Of a DNA stretch of 45,956 nt, positions 24,561-33,135 are shown piece after piece. The position numbers and the translations under genes are program-made. The notes beneath the pieces are model-generated. The model was not told the DNA's origin. It searched no databases and worked only from the letters and a program-made list of their open reading frames with translations. The stretch comes from JBIOWF01 sp044868295 (GTDB lineage: Bacteria > Actinomycetota > Actinomycetes > Streptosporangiales > Streptosporangiaceae). Location of the stretch: positions 1 to 45,956 of the forward strand of contig JBIOWF010000033.1 in the NCBI GenBank assembly GCA_044868295.1. Direction: 5' to 3'. Position 1 is the first letter of the stretch; each line of letters starts with the position of its first letter.

Positions 24561-25891
24561 CCTCGTTCCAGGGCCCCGGCCCCGCTTCGCTGATCTTCGT
24601 CGCGACCTGCGACCTCGCGGGGCAGACCCGCGGCCGGGCGGTCCCGGCGGCGGACCACGACAAGGTGCTGCGCACCGGTGTCGGCTGGGTGCCCGCCGAC
24701 CTCGCGATCAGCTGCTTCGGACCGATCGCCGAGAACAACGTGTTCGGCTCGACCGGTGACCTGCGGCTGCTGCCGGACGAGTCGACCGGGGCCGACATCC
24801 CGGCGGACGGCAAGCACCCAGGCGTGCGCCTCTACCTCGCCGACCAGGTGCTGCCGGACGGGTCGCCGTGGCCGTGCTGCCCCCGCACGTTCGCCCGTAC
24901 GGCCCTGGCCGAGCTTCTGGACCGGACGGGGCTGGAGGTCGTGGCGTCGTTCGAGCACGAGTTCGTCATCGAAGGCCTCCCGGCCTCGCAGCCGTTCTCG
25001 TTCGGGCGGCTGCGTGACGCCGAGCCGTTCGGATCGGAGCTGGTCGAGCTGATGACTCAGGCGGGGCTGGAGCCGGAGACCTGGCTCCCGGAGTACGGCG
25101 AGGGGCAGTTCGAGGTCACCATGCGGCCGAGCGCCGCGATGGTGGCGGCGGACCGCGCGGTGCTGCTGCGCGAGCTGGTCCGCGATCTCGGCCGCCGCCG
25201 TGGACGCCGGGTGACCTTCGCGCCACTGATCAGCCCGGACGGCGTCGGCAACGGCGTGCACGTGCACCTCTCGCTGCGTGCCGCCGAGACCGGCGAGCCG
25301 GTGCTCTTCGATCGCACACGACCGGGGCGGTTGTCGGAGGTGGGCGGCCGGTTCGCGGCCGGGATCCTGGAGCACGCCCGCGCGATCACCGCCATCACCG
25401 CGCCCAGCCCGGTGTCCTTCCTGCGGCTCACCCCCCACCGGTGGAGCGCGGGCGGCGTCTTCCTGGCCGAGCGCAACCGTGAAGCCCTGCTCCGCATCTG
25501 CCCGACCACGTCTATCGGTGCCGGTGCCGGTGCCGGTGACGGTGACGCGGCCCACCAGCTGAACCTGGAGTTCCGCGCCGCCGACGCGACCGCCAACCCG
25601 TGGCTGGTGCTCGGCACGCTGGTGCGGGCCGGACTGCGCGGCATCACCGGTGGGTACGGCGAGCCGAAGGTGTGGCCCGAGCACAGCACCGAGGCGGAGC
25701 TGCTCGACGTTCCCGCGCTGCCCGGGTCGCTGGACGAGGCGCTCGACGAGCTGGTCAAGGACGACGTCGTACGGGGCTGGTTCGACGATGACCTCCTCCA
25801 GACGCACCTGGACGTGAAGCGCACCGAGCTGGCCCTGGTCGAGGGCCTGGAGCCGGGGGAGATGTGCCGGAGGATCGCCGATGTCCACTGA
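24557..25891 (+). CDS. Glutamine-synthetase-family ligase (FluG C-terminal-like)
   Basis: A 444-residue GS-fold protein. Recognisable sites are the metal-binding EHE (SFEHEFVIEG), EYGEGQFEVTM, NGVHVHLSL (the ATP/metal HVH), RLTPHRWSAGGVFLAERNRE and LEFRAADATANPWLVLGTL. Sequence deviates from housekeeping GlnA, and the gene sits in a catabolic operon. It probably gamma-glutamylates an amine, as IpuC/PuuA-type enzymes do, or acts as the GS half of FluG. A GGTGCC/GGTGAC hexamer run (25517-25546) inserts AGAGAGDGD near residue 325. Overlaps both neighbours. Confidence 0.85.
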   Translation: MTSFQGPGPASLIFVATCDLAGQTRGRAVPAADHDKVLRTGVGWVPADLAISCFGPIAENNVFGSTGDLRLLPDESTGADIPADGKHPGVRLYLADQVLPDGSPWPCCPRTFARTALAELLDRTGLEVVASFEHEFVIEGLPASQPFSFGRLRDAEPFGSELVELMTQAGLEPETWLPEYGEGQFEVTMRPSAAMVAADRAVLLRELVRDLGRRRGRRVTFAPLISPDGVGNGVHVHLSLRAAETGEPVLFDRTRPGRLSEVGGRFAAGILEHARAITAITAPSPVSFLRLTPHRWSAGGVFLAERNREALLRICPTTSIGAGAGAGDGDAAHQLNLEFRAADATANPWLVLGTLVRAGLRGITGGYGEPKVWPEHSTEAELLDVPALPGSLDEALDELVKDDVVRGWFDDDLLQTHLDVKRTELALVEGLEPGEMCRRIADVH

Positions 25892-27038
25892 GCCGATGAC
25901 GTCTGATCTCAAGAGGCGAATCGACGAGATAGGTCTGGTCGACCATCACGTGCACGGCACGCTCAGCGGGCCGGTGGAGCGGCAGGCGTTCGAGGAGCTG
26001 ATCACCGAGTCCGACCGGCCGGTTCCGCGGTGGATGACACAGTTCGATTCGCAGCTCGGTTTCGCGATCCGGCGGCACTGCGCGCCGCTGCTCGGGCTGG
26101 AGTCGTCGGCGAGCGCGGACGACTACTGGGCCGCGCGGTCCGCGATGGCGCCGGGCGACCTGGCCCGGATCTTCCTGCGCGCGAGCGGGACGGACCACTG
26201 GCTGGTGGAGACCGGCTACAAGGGCGATCAGATCCTCGATCCCGCCGGCATGGCGTCCGTGAGCGGTGCCCGAGTCGATGAGGTGGTGCGGCTGGAGGCG
26301 GTGCTGGAGGAGGTGGCAGGCGCCGGAACCTCCGCCGCGGGCCTGCGGCAGGCCTTCCTGGAGGCACTGGACGAGCGGGCACGCAGCGCCGTCGGCCTGA
26401 AGAGCATCGTGGCCTACCGCTACGGCTTCGACTTCGATCCGGCCCCGCCGACCGACCTCGAAATTCGCAAGGCGGCCGGCGACTGGCTGCGGGAGGCGGA
26501 AGAGCGCGCCACGCCGCGCGTCGCGGACCCGGTGCTGCTGCGCATGCTGCTGTGGGCGGGCGCCGAGACGGGACTGCCGCTGCAGCTTCACACCGGTTAC
26601 GGCGACCCCGATGTGGAGCTGCACCGCTGCGACCCGCTGCTGCTGACTCGCTGGTTGAAGGCCGTGGAGCACACCGGGTCCGACATCCTCCTGCTGCACT
26701 GCTATCCCTTCCAGCGCAACGCGGGCTATCTCGCCCAGGTCTTCCCGCACGTGTACTTCGACGTGGGCTTGGCGATCAACTACACCGGCGCGCGCTCCGA
26801 CGCGATCGTGGCGGAGAGCCTCGAGCTGGCGCCGTTCGCCAAGGTCCTCTACTCCTCCGACGCCTGGGGGCCGCCGGAGCTGCACTACCTCGGTGCGTCG
26901 CTGTGGCGCCGCGGCATGACGCGTGCCCTGTCGGCGTGGGTGGAGGAGCGCGAATGGACGCCGGCGGACGCCGTACGCGTCGCGACGATGACCGGCCGCT
27001 CCAACGCGGCCCGGGTCTACGGGCTGGACCTGGGATGA
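25881..27038 (+). CDS. Amidohydrolase-superfamily protein (FluG N-terminal-like)
   Basis: A 385-residue metal-dependent amidohydrolase. The first metal motif is VDHHVHGTLSG; others are LQLHTGYGDPD, LLLHCYPFQRNAGYLA and FSD-like LYSSDAWGPPELHYLGA. The latter three match the order and wording of the N-terminal amidohydrolase half of the fungal/plant FluG proteins, whose C-terminal half is a glutamine synthetase. Here the GS-like partner is the preceding overlapping gene. A hydrolase or decarboxylase acting on the gamma-glutamyl product is plausible; the substrate is not known. Confidence 0.85.
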   Translation: MSTEPMTSDLKRRIDEIGLVDHHVHGTLSGPVERQAFEELITESDRPVPRWMTQFDSQLGFAIRRHCAPLLGLESSASADDYWAARSAMAPGDLARIFLRASGTDHWLVETGYKGDQILDPAGMASVSGARVDEVVRLEAVLEEVAGAGTSAAGLRQAFLEALDERARSAVGLKSIVAYRYGFDFDPAPPTDLEIRKAAGDWLREAEERATPRVADPVLLRMLLWAGAETGLPLQLHTGYGDPDVELHRCDPLLLTRWLKAVEHTGSDILLLHCYPFQRNAGYLAQVFPHVYFDVGLAINYTGARSDAIVAESLELAPFAKVLYSSDAWGPPELHYLGASLWRRGMTRALSAWVEEREWTPADAVRVATMTGRSNAARVYGLDLG

Positions 27039-28186
27039 GCGAGCACGTCGAGCTGGGCGCGGCGCTCAGACAGGAGTTCCCCGCGGCGCTGTCGTTGCGT
27101 CGTCGGCTGCACGCGGCGCCGGACCTTTCGGGTGACGAGTCGGCGACGCGCGACGCCGTGCTCGCCGCGTTGCCCGGCGGGCTGCCGCTGACCAAGGTCG
27201 CGGAGACCGGGGGAGTGGTGCGCATCGGCGGACCGGGGCCTGCCGTCGGCGTGCGCGGTGAGCTGGACGCGCTCGCGGTGACGGAGGCGACCGGCGTCGA
27301 CTGGGCCTCGCGGAACCATGGCGTCATGCACGCCTGCGGCCACGACGCGCACCTGGCCGCGATGGTCGCGATGGCTCGGGCGGTGCACCGGGTCGGCGGG
27401 CCACGGCCGCTGCTGGTGGTGTTGCAGCCGCGTGAGGAGACCTATCCCTCGGGAGCGCGGGACATCGTCGAGAGCGGCGTGCTCGACGCGGAGCACTGCC
27501 AGGCGATGATCGGCGTGCATGTACAGCCGGTGCTCCGCCCGGGCGTCGTGGCATGCGTCCCGGGCAGCGTCAACGCATCTTCGGACGAGTTCCAGATCAG
27601 TGTGCGCGGAGAGTCGGGCCACGCGGCCTACCCGCACCTGACACGAGACCCCGTTCTGGCGCTGTCGCACACCGTGGTCGCCCTGCAGAGCGTCGTCAGC
27701 CGTTCGATCGACCCGATGGCGCCGGCCGTGGTGGGCGTCTCGTCACTGCGGGCGGGCAGCGCCGCCAACGTCGTTCCTGGTGTGGCCCGGGCGTGGGGCA
27801 CCATCCGGGCGTTGTCGACGGCGACGCGCGAACTGCTGCACCAGCGAGTCGTCGAGGTGGCGGAGCTGGTGGCGCGGGCAAACGGCTGCGAGGCGGAGGT
27901 GACGTTCGTGAAGGGGGAACCGGTGCTGGAGAACAACCCCCGCCTGGCGGCGCACGTGTCCCGGCAGTTGCGGTCTCAGGGGCTGGACGTCTCGGACACG
28001 CTGCGGTCGGTCGGCGCGGACGACTTCTCCTTCTTCGCGGAGCGGGTGCCGTCGGTGATGCTGTTCGTGGGGACGGAGACGGACGCTTCCTTGCACAGCA
28101 ACGAATTCCTGCCCGGCGACGCGGACGTGGACCGGCTCGCCCGCGCCATGCTGGCCGGCTATCTGGGTGCCTGCGCGGCGCTGTGA
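27035..28186 (+). CDS. M20-family amidohydrolase (hippurate/N-acyl amino acid hydrolase-like)
   Basis: A 383-residue M20D-type metallopeptidase/amidohydrolase. Metal ligands and catalytic Glu appear in MHACGHDAHLA, LQPREETYPSGA, the HVQP segment, and SLHSNEF near the end. GHAAYPHLTRDPV is the dimerisation-domain segment. It would cleave an N-acyl or amide bond. The ATG at 27035 overlaps the previous stop (ATGA), making it the fourth gene of the operon. With the permease and ligase it suggests uptake, activation and cleavage of a nitrogenous amide. Confidence 0.87.
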   Translation: MSEHVELGAALRQEFPAALSLRRRLHAAPDLSGDESATRDAVLAALPGGLPLTKVAETGGVVRIGGPGPAVGVRGELDALAVTEATGVDWASRNHGVMHACGHDAHLAAMVAMARAVHRVGGPRPLLVVLQPREETYPSGARDIVESGVLDAEHCQAMIGVHVQPVLRPGVVACVPGSVNASSDEFQISVRGESGHAAYPHLTRDPVLALSHTVVALQSVVSRSIDPMAPAVVGVSSLRAGSAANVVPGVARAWGTIRALSTATRELLHQRVVEVAELVARANGCEAEVTFVKGEPVLENNPRLAAHVSRQLRSQGLDVSDTLRSVGADDFSFFAERVPSVMLFVGTETDASLHSNEFLPGDADVDRLARAMLAGYLGACAAL

Positions 28187-28192
28187 CCCCGG

Positions 28193-29305
28193 TCAGGTGT
28201 TCGGCCGACCGGTCACCGGGTGGCCTTCGGCCGTACGGCGAGCGAGAAGGGCCTGGTGGGTGGGCCCGTCCGGCACCTCGCTCGGCCGGCCGACGGCGAA
28301 CTCCTTGCGCAGCACGGGCACGACCTCCTCGCCGAGGATGTCGAGCTGCTCCAGCACGGTCTTCAGCGGCAGCCCGGCGTGATCCATGAGGAACAGCTGG
28401 CGCTGGTAGTCGCCGAACGACTCCCGGAAGGTCAGGGTCTTGTCGATGACCTCCTGCGGGCTGCCCACCGTGAGCGGGGTCTGCTCGGTGAACTCCTCCA
28501 GCGAGGGACCGTGGCCGTACACGGGAGCCTTGTCGAAGTAGGGACGGAACTCGCGCACGGCGTCCTGCGAGTTCTTGCGCATGAACACCTGGCCGCCGAG
28601 CCCGACGATGGCCTGTTCCGGCGTGCCGTGGCCGTAGTGGGCGAAACGCTGCCGGTAAAGCCCGATCAGGCCCATGAAATGCTCCTTGGGCCAGAAGATG
28701 TTGTTCGCGAAGAACCCGTCGCCGTAGTAGGCGGCCTGTTCGGCGATCTCCGGGCTGCGGATCGAGCCGTGCCAGACGAACGGCGGAACCCCGTCGAGCG
28801 GTCGGGGAGTCGAGGTGAAGGACTGCAGGGGCGTGCGGAAACGGCCCTCCCAGTCCACCACGTCGCGCCGCCACAGCTCGTGGAGCAGCGCGTAGTTCTC
28901 GATGGCCAGGGGAATGCCCTGGCGGATGTCCTGCCCGAACCACGGGTACACCGGCGCGGTGTTGCCGCGGCCCATCATCAGGTCGACGCGCCCGTCCGCC
29001 AGGTGCTGCAGCATGGCGAAGTCCTCGGCGATCTTGACCGGGTCGTTGGTGGTGATCAGGGTCGTGGCGGTGGAAAGAATGAGACGCTCGGTCCGCGCCG
29101 CGATGTAGCCCAGCATTGTCGTCGGCGACGACGGCACGAAGGGCGGGTTGTGATGCTCGCCGGTCGCGAAGACGTCGAGTCCGACCTCTTCCGCCTTGAG
29201 CGCGATGGCGACCATCGCCTTGATCCGGTCATGCTCACTGGGCGTTGTGCCCGTGGTGGGGTCCGTGGTGACGTCCCCCACACTGAAGATCCCGAACTGC
29301 ATCAT
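28193..29305 (-). CDS. Luciferase-like flavin-dependent monooxygenase
   Basis: A 370-residue LLM-class oxidoreductase (TIM barrel using FMN or F420). It begins MMQFGIFSVGDV and contains FATGEHHNPPFVPSSP, AEDFAMLQHLADGRVDLMMG RG-type and PPFVWHGSIRSPEIAEQAA, typical of the CE1758-like branch. Substrate unknown. The start is ATG at 29305 or the adjacent 29302, with GGTGGAGG upstream. It converges with the M20 gene with a six-base gap, so its relation to that operon is only positional. Confidence 0.88.
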   Translation of the reverse strand: MMQFGIFSVGDVTTDPTTGTTPSEHDRIKAMVAIALKAEEVGLDVFATGEHHNPPFVPSSPTTMLGYIAARTERLILSTATTLITTNDPVKIAEDFAMLQHLADGRVDLMMGRGNTAPVYPWFGQDIRQGIPLAIENYALLHELWRRDVVDWEGRFRTPLQSFTSTPRPLDGVPPFVWHGSIRSPEIAEQAAYYGDGFFANNIFWPKEHFMGLIGLYRQRFAHYGHGTPEQAIVGLGGQVFMRKNSQDAVREFRPYFDKAPVYGHGPSLEEFTEQTPLTVGSPQEVIDKTLTFRESFGDYQRQLFLMDHAGLPLKTVLEQLDILGEEVVPVLRKEFAVGRPSEVPDGPTHQALLARRTAEGHPVTGRPNT

Positions 29306-29463
29306 GCCGCAACCTCCACCCGTTTAATATTCAACTACTCTAGGCGGTACGGCGAGCGGGCGCATTCGTGCTGTCGGCGGCAGGCCGGCGGCTCAACTCG
29401 GGACCTTCGGCCCTGGCAGCGCCCGTGCGGTCCGGCGGATCGTGGGACTCGGGGTGGTTACAC

Positions 29464-30165
29464 ATGAAGGAGAGCCACGAGTTCAGGTGGGGCGGGGCGG
29501 CCGGAGTCGCCGCGCTGGTGTTCGGGATCACCGGGCGGCTGGTGTTGGGCGAGACGCCGAGGATCACGCAGCCCACGCTGACGATCGCCGTCTACCTTGC
29601 CGAGCACCGCGCGCAGATTCTGGCCGCCTCGGTGCTGTACGCCATCGCGACCACGTTGTTCCTGTGGTTCGGGGTCGCGCTGGCCACCGCGTTCCGCCGC
29701 GCGGACGACACGAGTGACGCACCCGCGCTGGTGCTCGCGGGGTACGTGCTCATCTCCGCGATCGGGTTCATGTCCCTGGCGGTGTTCGCCGGAATGACCT
29801 ACGCGTTGACGACGCACAGGGCTCTACTGGCCATCGCCGCCGCGCCGTACACGGCTCTGACGGTGATGGGCGCCATCGGGGGGATCGCGGTGGCCGTGCC
29901 CTTCGCGGCGTCGGCCGCGGCCATCATGCGTACCCGCGTCTTCCCTGTGTGGATGGGCTGGTTCGCGGTGGCCGTCGCCGTGGTGAGCGTGCTTTCCGCG
30001 TTCACGGTGGGAAGCACCGGGGGTGCGCTGGCCCCCGACGGCCCCGTGGTGACGTACGTCACCGGCGTGCTGACCGCGCTCTGGGTGCTGGCGGCGAGCG
30101 GGCTGCTCATCCGCGAGCACCTGCCGATCCCGGCCGCGGGGGCGAGGCCCGCGATGGGGCATTAG
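29464..30165 (+). CDS. Multi-pass membrane protein of unknown function
   Basis: A 233-residue protein with about six hydrophobic segments separated by short loops, beginning MKESHEFRWGGAAGVAALVF. I do not recognise a specific family with certainty (it resembles small DUF4386-type membrane proteins). The ATG at 29464 is the first with credible sequence after it; the open frame begins at 29368. It is a single gene between a monooxygenase and a STAS gene. Confidence 0.65.
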   Translation: MKESHEFRWGGAAGVAALVFGITGRLVLGETPRITQPTLTIAVYLAEHRAQILAASVLYAIATTLFLWFGVALATAFRRADDTSDAPALVLAGYVLISAIGFMSLAVFAGMTYALTTHRALLAIAAAPYTALTVMGAIGGIAVAVPFAASAAAIMRTRVFPVWMGWFAVAVAVVSVLSAFTVGSTGGALAPDGPVVTYVTGVLTALWVLAASGLLIREHLPIPAAGARPAMGH

Positions 30166-30195
30166 GTCGTGTCCTTTGGATCTCCCTGGTCCGCA

Positions 30196-30543
30196 TCAGT
30201 CTTCGGTTCCGTATCGGAGGGCGTCGGCGAGCGTCGGATAGGTGAAGATCCGGCCGGTCAGTCCGAGGGTGTTGAACAGACTCTGGATGTGGGGGACCAG
30301 CCCGCACACGGCGACCCGTTCACCGCGGCCGAGGGCGATGTAGGCGTCCAGGATCACGCGAAGCCCGGCACTGTCGATGAAGCTCAGCTCGGTGAGGTCG
30401 AACAGCAGGCGCGCATCGGGCCGGGCCAGCGCCGCCTCGGTCTGCTCGCGGAACGCGGGCTCGGTGAAGGCGTCGAGTTGCCCGGTCACGCTGATCACTG
30501 TCAGAGGCGGCCGGGTTTCGACGGTCACACGGAAGTCGGGCAT
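30196..30543 (-). CDS. STAS-domain anti-sigma factor antagonist
   Basis: A 115-residue single STAS domain. VISVTGQLDAFTEPAFREQ is the first beta-alpha element, and the phosphorylatable serine is in LSFIDSAGLRVILDAY. It should bind and sequester an anti-sigma kinase of the RsbW/SpoIIAB type in its unphosphorylated form. No kinase or sigma gene is adjacent, so the partner is elsewhere. ATG at 30543 follows GCGGAGA. Confidence 0.88.
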   Translation of the reverse strand: MPDFRVTVETRPPLTVISVTGQLDAFTEPAFREQTEAALARPDARLLFDLTELSFIDSAGLRVILDAYIALGRGERVAVCGLVPHIQSLFNTLGLTGRIFTYPTLADALRYGTED

Positions 30544-30904
30544 CGCTGTCTCCGCGGCAGGTGGCAGGTCACTGTCGGCCGGCGATCTCAGCCTGGGTTC
30601 TCCTACGACAGGCTCAACGCTAGCCGCCCAGCGGGCGACTCGCCGCTGTTGACCGTTCTCATGCCAGGTCCTTCCGGCTCCGTGGCGATCGCCATTCCCG
30701 GCCGCAGTCGAGCATGCGCTACACAGGAATAGAGGCGATGCGCATTCCGTGCCCGGCCCAGGGCCGGGCCCTGCCGCGGCGTCGGTGGCGAAAGGGCTGC
30801 TCCACCGTCGCGGACCATCACGATCACTCCATCACGTTCCCCTCATGGAGGACGACGACAGTCGGTATCGAGCCTCCACCTGGATCCACGAGGAGGGCAG
30901 TCTG
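30544..30904. other. Intergenic region between STAS and lipoprotein genes
   Basis: About 360 bases with no convincing gene. It carries the strong GC hairpin at 30751-30769. The frames open here lack family resemblance and ribosome sites. Confidence 0.45.
30751..30769. repeat. GC-rich inverted repeat
   Basis: GCCCGGCCC-A-GGGCCGGGC has perfect 9-bp arms around one base. It would form a very stable hairpin or serve as a dimer site upstream of the lipoprotein gene. No U-run follows, so it is not a classical terminator. Confidence 0.5.
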
Positions 30905-31600
30905 GTGTGTAAGCGCCACAACATCGTGAACACGAGCCTGGCAGGGCTGTGCCTGGCACTCGCCACCGCCTGCGGGGCGACCGGGTCCGCCGCTACGGCG
31001 ACAACGCCCACAGCGGCCCCGCAGACGCAGAGCCCGACGGCGACGCCCGGTGGCGCCTACGTCGTACCGGCGGGTTTCAAGCAGATCGGCGGCGCGGCGA
31101 ACGGATTGACCGTCGCCGTACCCGAGAGCTGGGTGGCCCTCGACCTGACCAAGGACGATCTGGAGCAGGGCCTGCGGCAAAACGGCCTGTCCGGCGCCGC
31201 GCTGGAGCGGGCCGAGGAGAGCCTGCGCGCGCTGGCGGCCGCCAAGGCGGTATGGGCGTCGGACCCGAAGTCGGCCGAGACGTCGCCGACCAGGTTCGCC
31301 ACAAACCTCAACGGCTTCTGCCAGCCCAGCGGGTCCGCTTCGTCGGACGAGATCATCATTGCCGCCAAGTCGCAGCTGGAGCAGGTCAACGCCAATGTCT
31401 CCGAGGCCATCGAGGTCCCGGTCGACGCGGGCAAGGCGGTGCGGATCGTGTACACGTTCACGAACGGCGGCCTCGAGATCAGGGGCACGCAGTTCCACGT
31501 GCCGGGTAAGGGCAAGACCTGCATTGTCACGCTCAGCACCGACCAGGACGGCAAGCAGGCCCTGTTCGACCAGATCGGCAGGACGATCCGCCCGATCTGA
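30905..31600 (+). CDS. Putative lipoprotein
   Basis: A 231-residue exported protein. The N-terminus (SLAGLCLALATACGA) is a lipoprotein signal with cysteine in a lipobox-like LATAC, followed by a Thr/Ala/Pro linker and a globular domain (GLTVAVPESWVALDLTKDDL ... GTQFHVPGKGKTCIVTLS). I do not recognise the domain; it resembles actinobacterial PsbP/LpqN-like secreted proteins in layout. The GTG at 30905 follows GAGGAGGG, better than the upstream ATG at 30845. A hairpin terminator follows. Confidence 0.7.
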   Translation: MCKRHNIVNTSLAGLCLALATACGATGSAATATTPTAAPQTQSPTATPGGAYVVPAGFKQIGGAANGLTVAVPESWVALDLTKDDLEQGLRQNGLSGAALERAEESLRALAAAKAVWASDPKSAETSPTRFATNLNGFCQPSGSASSDEIIIAAKSQLEQVNANVSEAIEVPVDAGKAVRIVYTFTNGGLEIRGTQFHVPGKGKTCIVTLSTDQDGKQALFDQIGRTIRPI

Positions 31601-31620
31601 CCTGCTCCCGATCCGGCCTT

Positions 31621-31650
31621 GAACGCCCTTCGCGTACGGTGTGGGCGTTC
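31621..31650 (+). terminator. Hairpin terminator after the lipoprotein gene
   Basis: GAACGCCC (31621-31628) and GGGCGTTC (31643-31650) are perfect 8-bp arms with a 14-base loop, 20 bases after the stop. There is no T-run, as is common for actinobacterial terminators. It could serve both convergent genes. Confidence 0.5.
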
Positions 31651-31672
31651 CCACCCGGCTACACCAGCCCGG

Positions 31673-32719
31673 CTACATGAGGAGTACGGCGGCGCCCTCG
31701 ATTCGGTCGGCCGCCAGGTCGGCGAGCGCGCGGCCGGCATCGGCGAGCCGGTACGGGGTGGTCGTGACATGGGGCCGGTGCCTCGCGGCGAGCTTCAGGA
31801 AGGCCCGGCCGTCGGCCCTGGTGTTGGCGGTGACGCTGCGCAGGGTTCGCTCCTGGAACAGGTGCCGCTGGTAATTGAGCGCCGGGATGTCGCTGAGGTG
31901 GATTCCGGCCACGGCGAGCGTGCCGCCGCGGTCCAGGGCGGCCAGCGCGACCGGAACGAGCCCGCCCGCGGGGGCGAACAGGATCGCGCTGTCCAACGGT
32001 TCGGGCGGCACGTCGTCGGGACCGCCGACCGAGGCCGCGCCCAGCTTCCTGGCCAGCTCCCGGGCCTGTTCCGACCTGGTCAGGACGTGTACGGAGGCGC
32101 CTTCGGCGATGGCGATCTGAGCCGTCAGGTGCGCGGAGGCGCCGAAGCCGTAAATGCCCAGCCGGCCCTCGGGCGGCAGGTCGCTGCGGAGCAGGGCACG
32201 GTACCCGATGATCCCGGCGCACAGTAGCGGCGCCAGCTTCTCCGCGGCGCCGTCCGCGGGCAGCAGGTAGACGTAGTCGGCGGGGGCGGCGACATACTCC
32301 GCGTAGCCGCCGTCGGCGTCCCAGCCGGTGTAGGTGGACGCCGCGCAGAGGTTCTCCGCGTCCCGCAGGCAGTAGCGGCACCTGCCGCAGGTCGATCGCA
32401 GCCAGGCGACGCCCACCAGGGCGCCGATCGCGGGTTCCGCCGTTCCCGGACCATGGGCCACGACCCGGCCCACCGCCTCGTGGCCCGGCACGGTCCGCGG
32501 CCGCCGGGGCTGCAGGTCTCCCTCCGCCAGATGGAGGTCGGTACGGCACACCGCGCACGCCTCGACGCGGACGAGTACCTCACGAGGGCCGGGGGCCGGA
32601 ACCGGGAGCCGCACCGGTTCGAGCGGGTTGGTCGCCATCGGGCCGGGCCGGGCGACCACCCAGGCGTCCATTTCATCAGGAATCAGGACAGCGGTCTCGT
32701 CGGTGCGACTCTCGGGCAT
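31673..32719 (-). CDS. Zinc-dependent alcohol dehydrogenase
   Basis: A 348-residue medium-chain dehydrogenase. Catalytic zinc ligands are in CAVCRTDLHL and VPGHEAVGRV, the structural zinc lobe is CGRCRYCLRDAENLC, and the NAD-binding fold is IYGFGASAHLTAQIA (a GxGxxx variant). It oxidises alcohols or reduces aldehydes; this subgroup often appears among hypoxia and stress genes of actinobacteria. ATG at 32719 is preceded by AAAGGGG. It lies downstream of DUF1876 on the same strand, 37 bases away, so they may be cotranscribed. Confidence 0.9.
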   Translation of the reverse strand: MPESRTDETAVLIPDEMDAWVVARPGPMATNPLEPVRLPVPAPGPREVLVRVEACAVCRTDLHLAEGDLQPRRPRTVPGHEAVGRVVAHGPGTAEPAIGALVGVAWLRSTCGRCRYCLRDAENLCAASTYTGWDADGGYAEYVAAPADYVYLLPADGAAEKLAPLLCAGIIGYRALLRSDLPPEGRLGIYGFGASAHLTAQIAIAEGASVHVLTRSEQARELARKLGAASVGGPDDVPPEPLDSAILFAPAGGLVPVALAALDRGGTLAVAGIHLSDIPALNYQRHLFQERTLRSVTANTRADGRAFLKLAARHRPHVTTTPYRLADAGRALADLAADRIEGAAVLLM

Positions 32720-32756
32720 TCGGCCCCTTTCTCATCGGTGCTCGTCGCTCGGCGGC

Positions 32757-33026
32757 TCAGGATGACCTGTACGCCGGTCCGGCGAGTTGCGCCACGTCCT
32801 CGGCGCCGTCCTCCATGAGCTTGGCCGCCAGATCGGACAGCGCGCGTCCGGCGGCCAGTTCGTCGCCGATCTCCGGGACCGGCCGGTCGCTCGGGTTGCG
32901 CCGGGCGTGGGCGACGCTCTCGTGCCTTCTGCCGTCATCGGTGAGCAGTACGGCCCTGGCCGTGGTCACCTTGTCGGTGTCGTCCTCACTGATGAAGATC
33001 TCCACGTTCCACTGCTTCGTTTCCAT
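32757..33026 (-). CDS. DUF1876 protein (Rv1738-like)
   Basis: An 89-residue protein with the DUF1876 pattern METKQWNVEIFISEDDTDK, followed by TTARAVLLTDDGRRHESVAH and an ARRNPSDRPVPEIGDELAAG segment. The mycobacterial relative Rv1738 is strongly induced in hypoxia/dormancy and has a fold like ribosome-hibernation factors; function is unproven. The ATG at 33026 has GGGGGAGG eight bases upstream; a GTG at 33035 is possible. A degenerate DosR-like site is about 50 bases upstream. Confidence 0.9.
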   Translation of the reverse strand: METKQWNVEIFISEDDTDKVTTARAVLLTDDGRRHESVAHARRNPSDRPVPEIGDELAAGRALSDLAAKLMEDGAEDVAQLAGPAYRSS

Positions 33027-33075
33027 CACCAACACCTCCCCCTCAAAGACTGCTCCTCAAGCGTCGCCGCCGGAA

Positions 33076-33089
33076 GGGGCTTTTGACCT
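33076..33089. promoter_or_regulatory. Degenerate DosR-like site upstream of DUF1876
   Basis: GGGGCTTTTGACCT has the layout of a DosR box (GGGAC-N4-GTCCC) but several arm mismatches. It lies 50-63 bases before the DUF1876 start. The claim rests on position and gene type. Confidence 0.2.
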
Positions 33090-33135
33090 GGTATGACATG
33101 GCTTTGCAGCTGGTGATGGCGTGTCAGGTCTCGCT

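Noticed and set aside
26552..27034. Long N-terminal extension of the M20 hydrolase frame
   Set aside because: It is an Arg/Ala-rich shadow of the amidohydrolase gene; the real protein begins at the ATGA overlap at 27035.
32700..32735. DosR-like GGGC-N-GCCC symmetry at the alcohol dehydrogenase start
   Set aside because: The bases are the ribosome site AAAGGGG and the start codon region of the gene, so coding and ribosome-site needs explain them.
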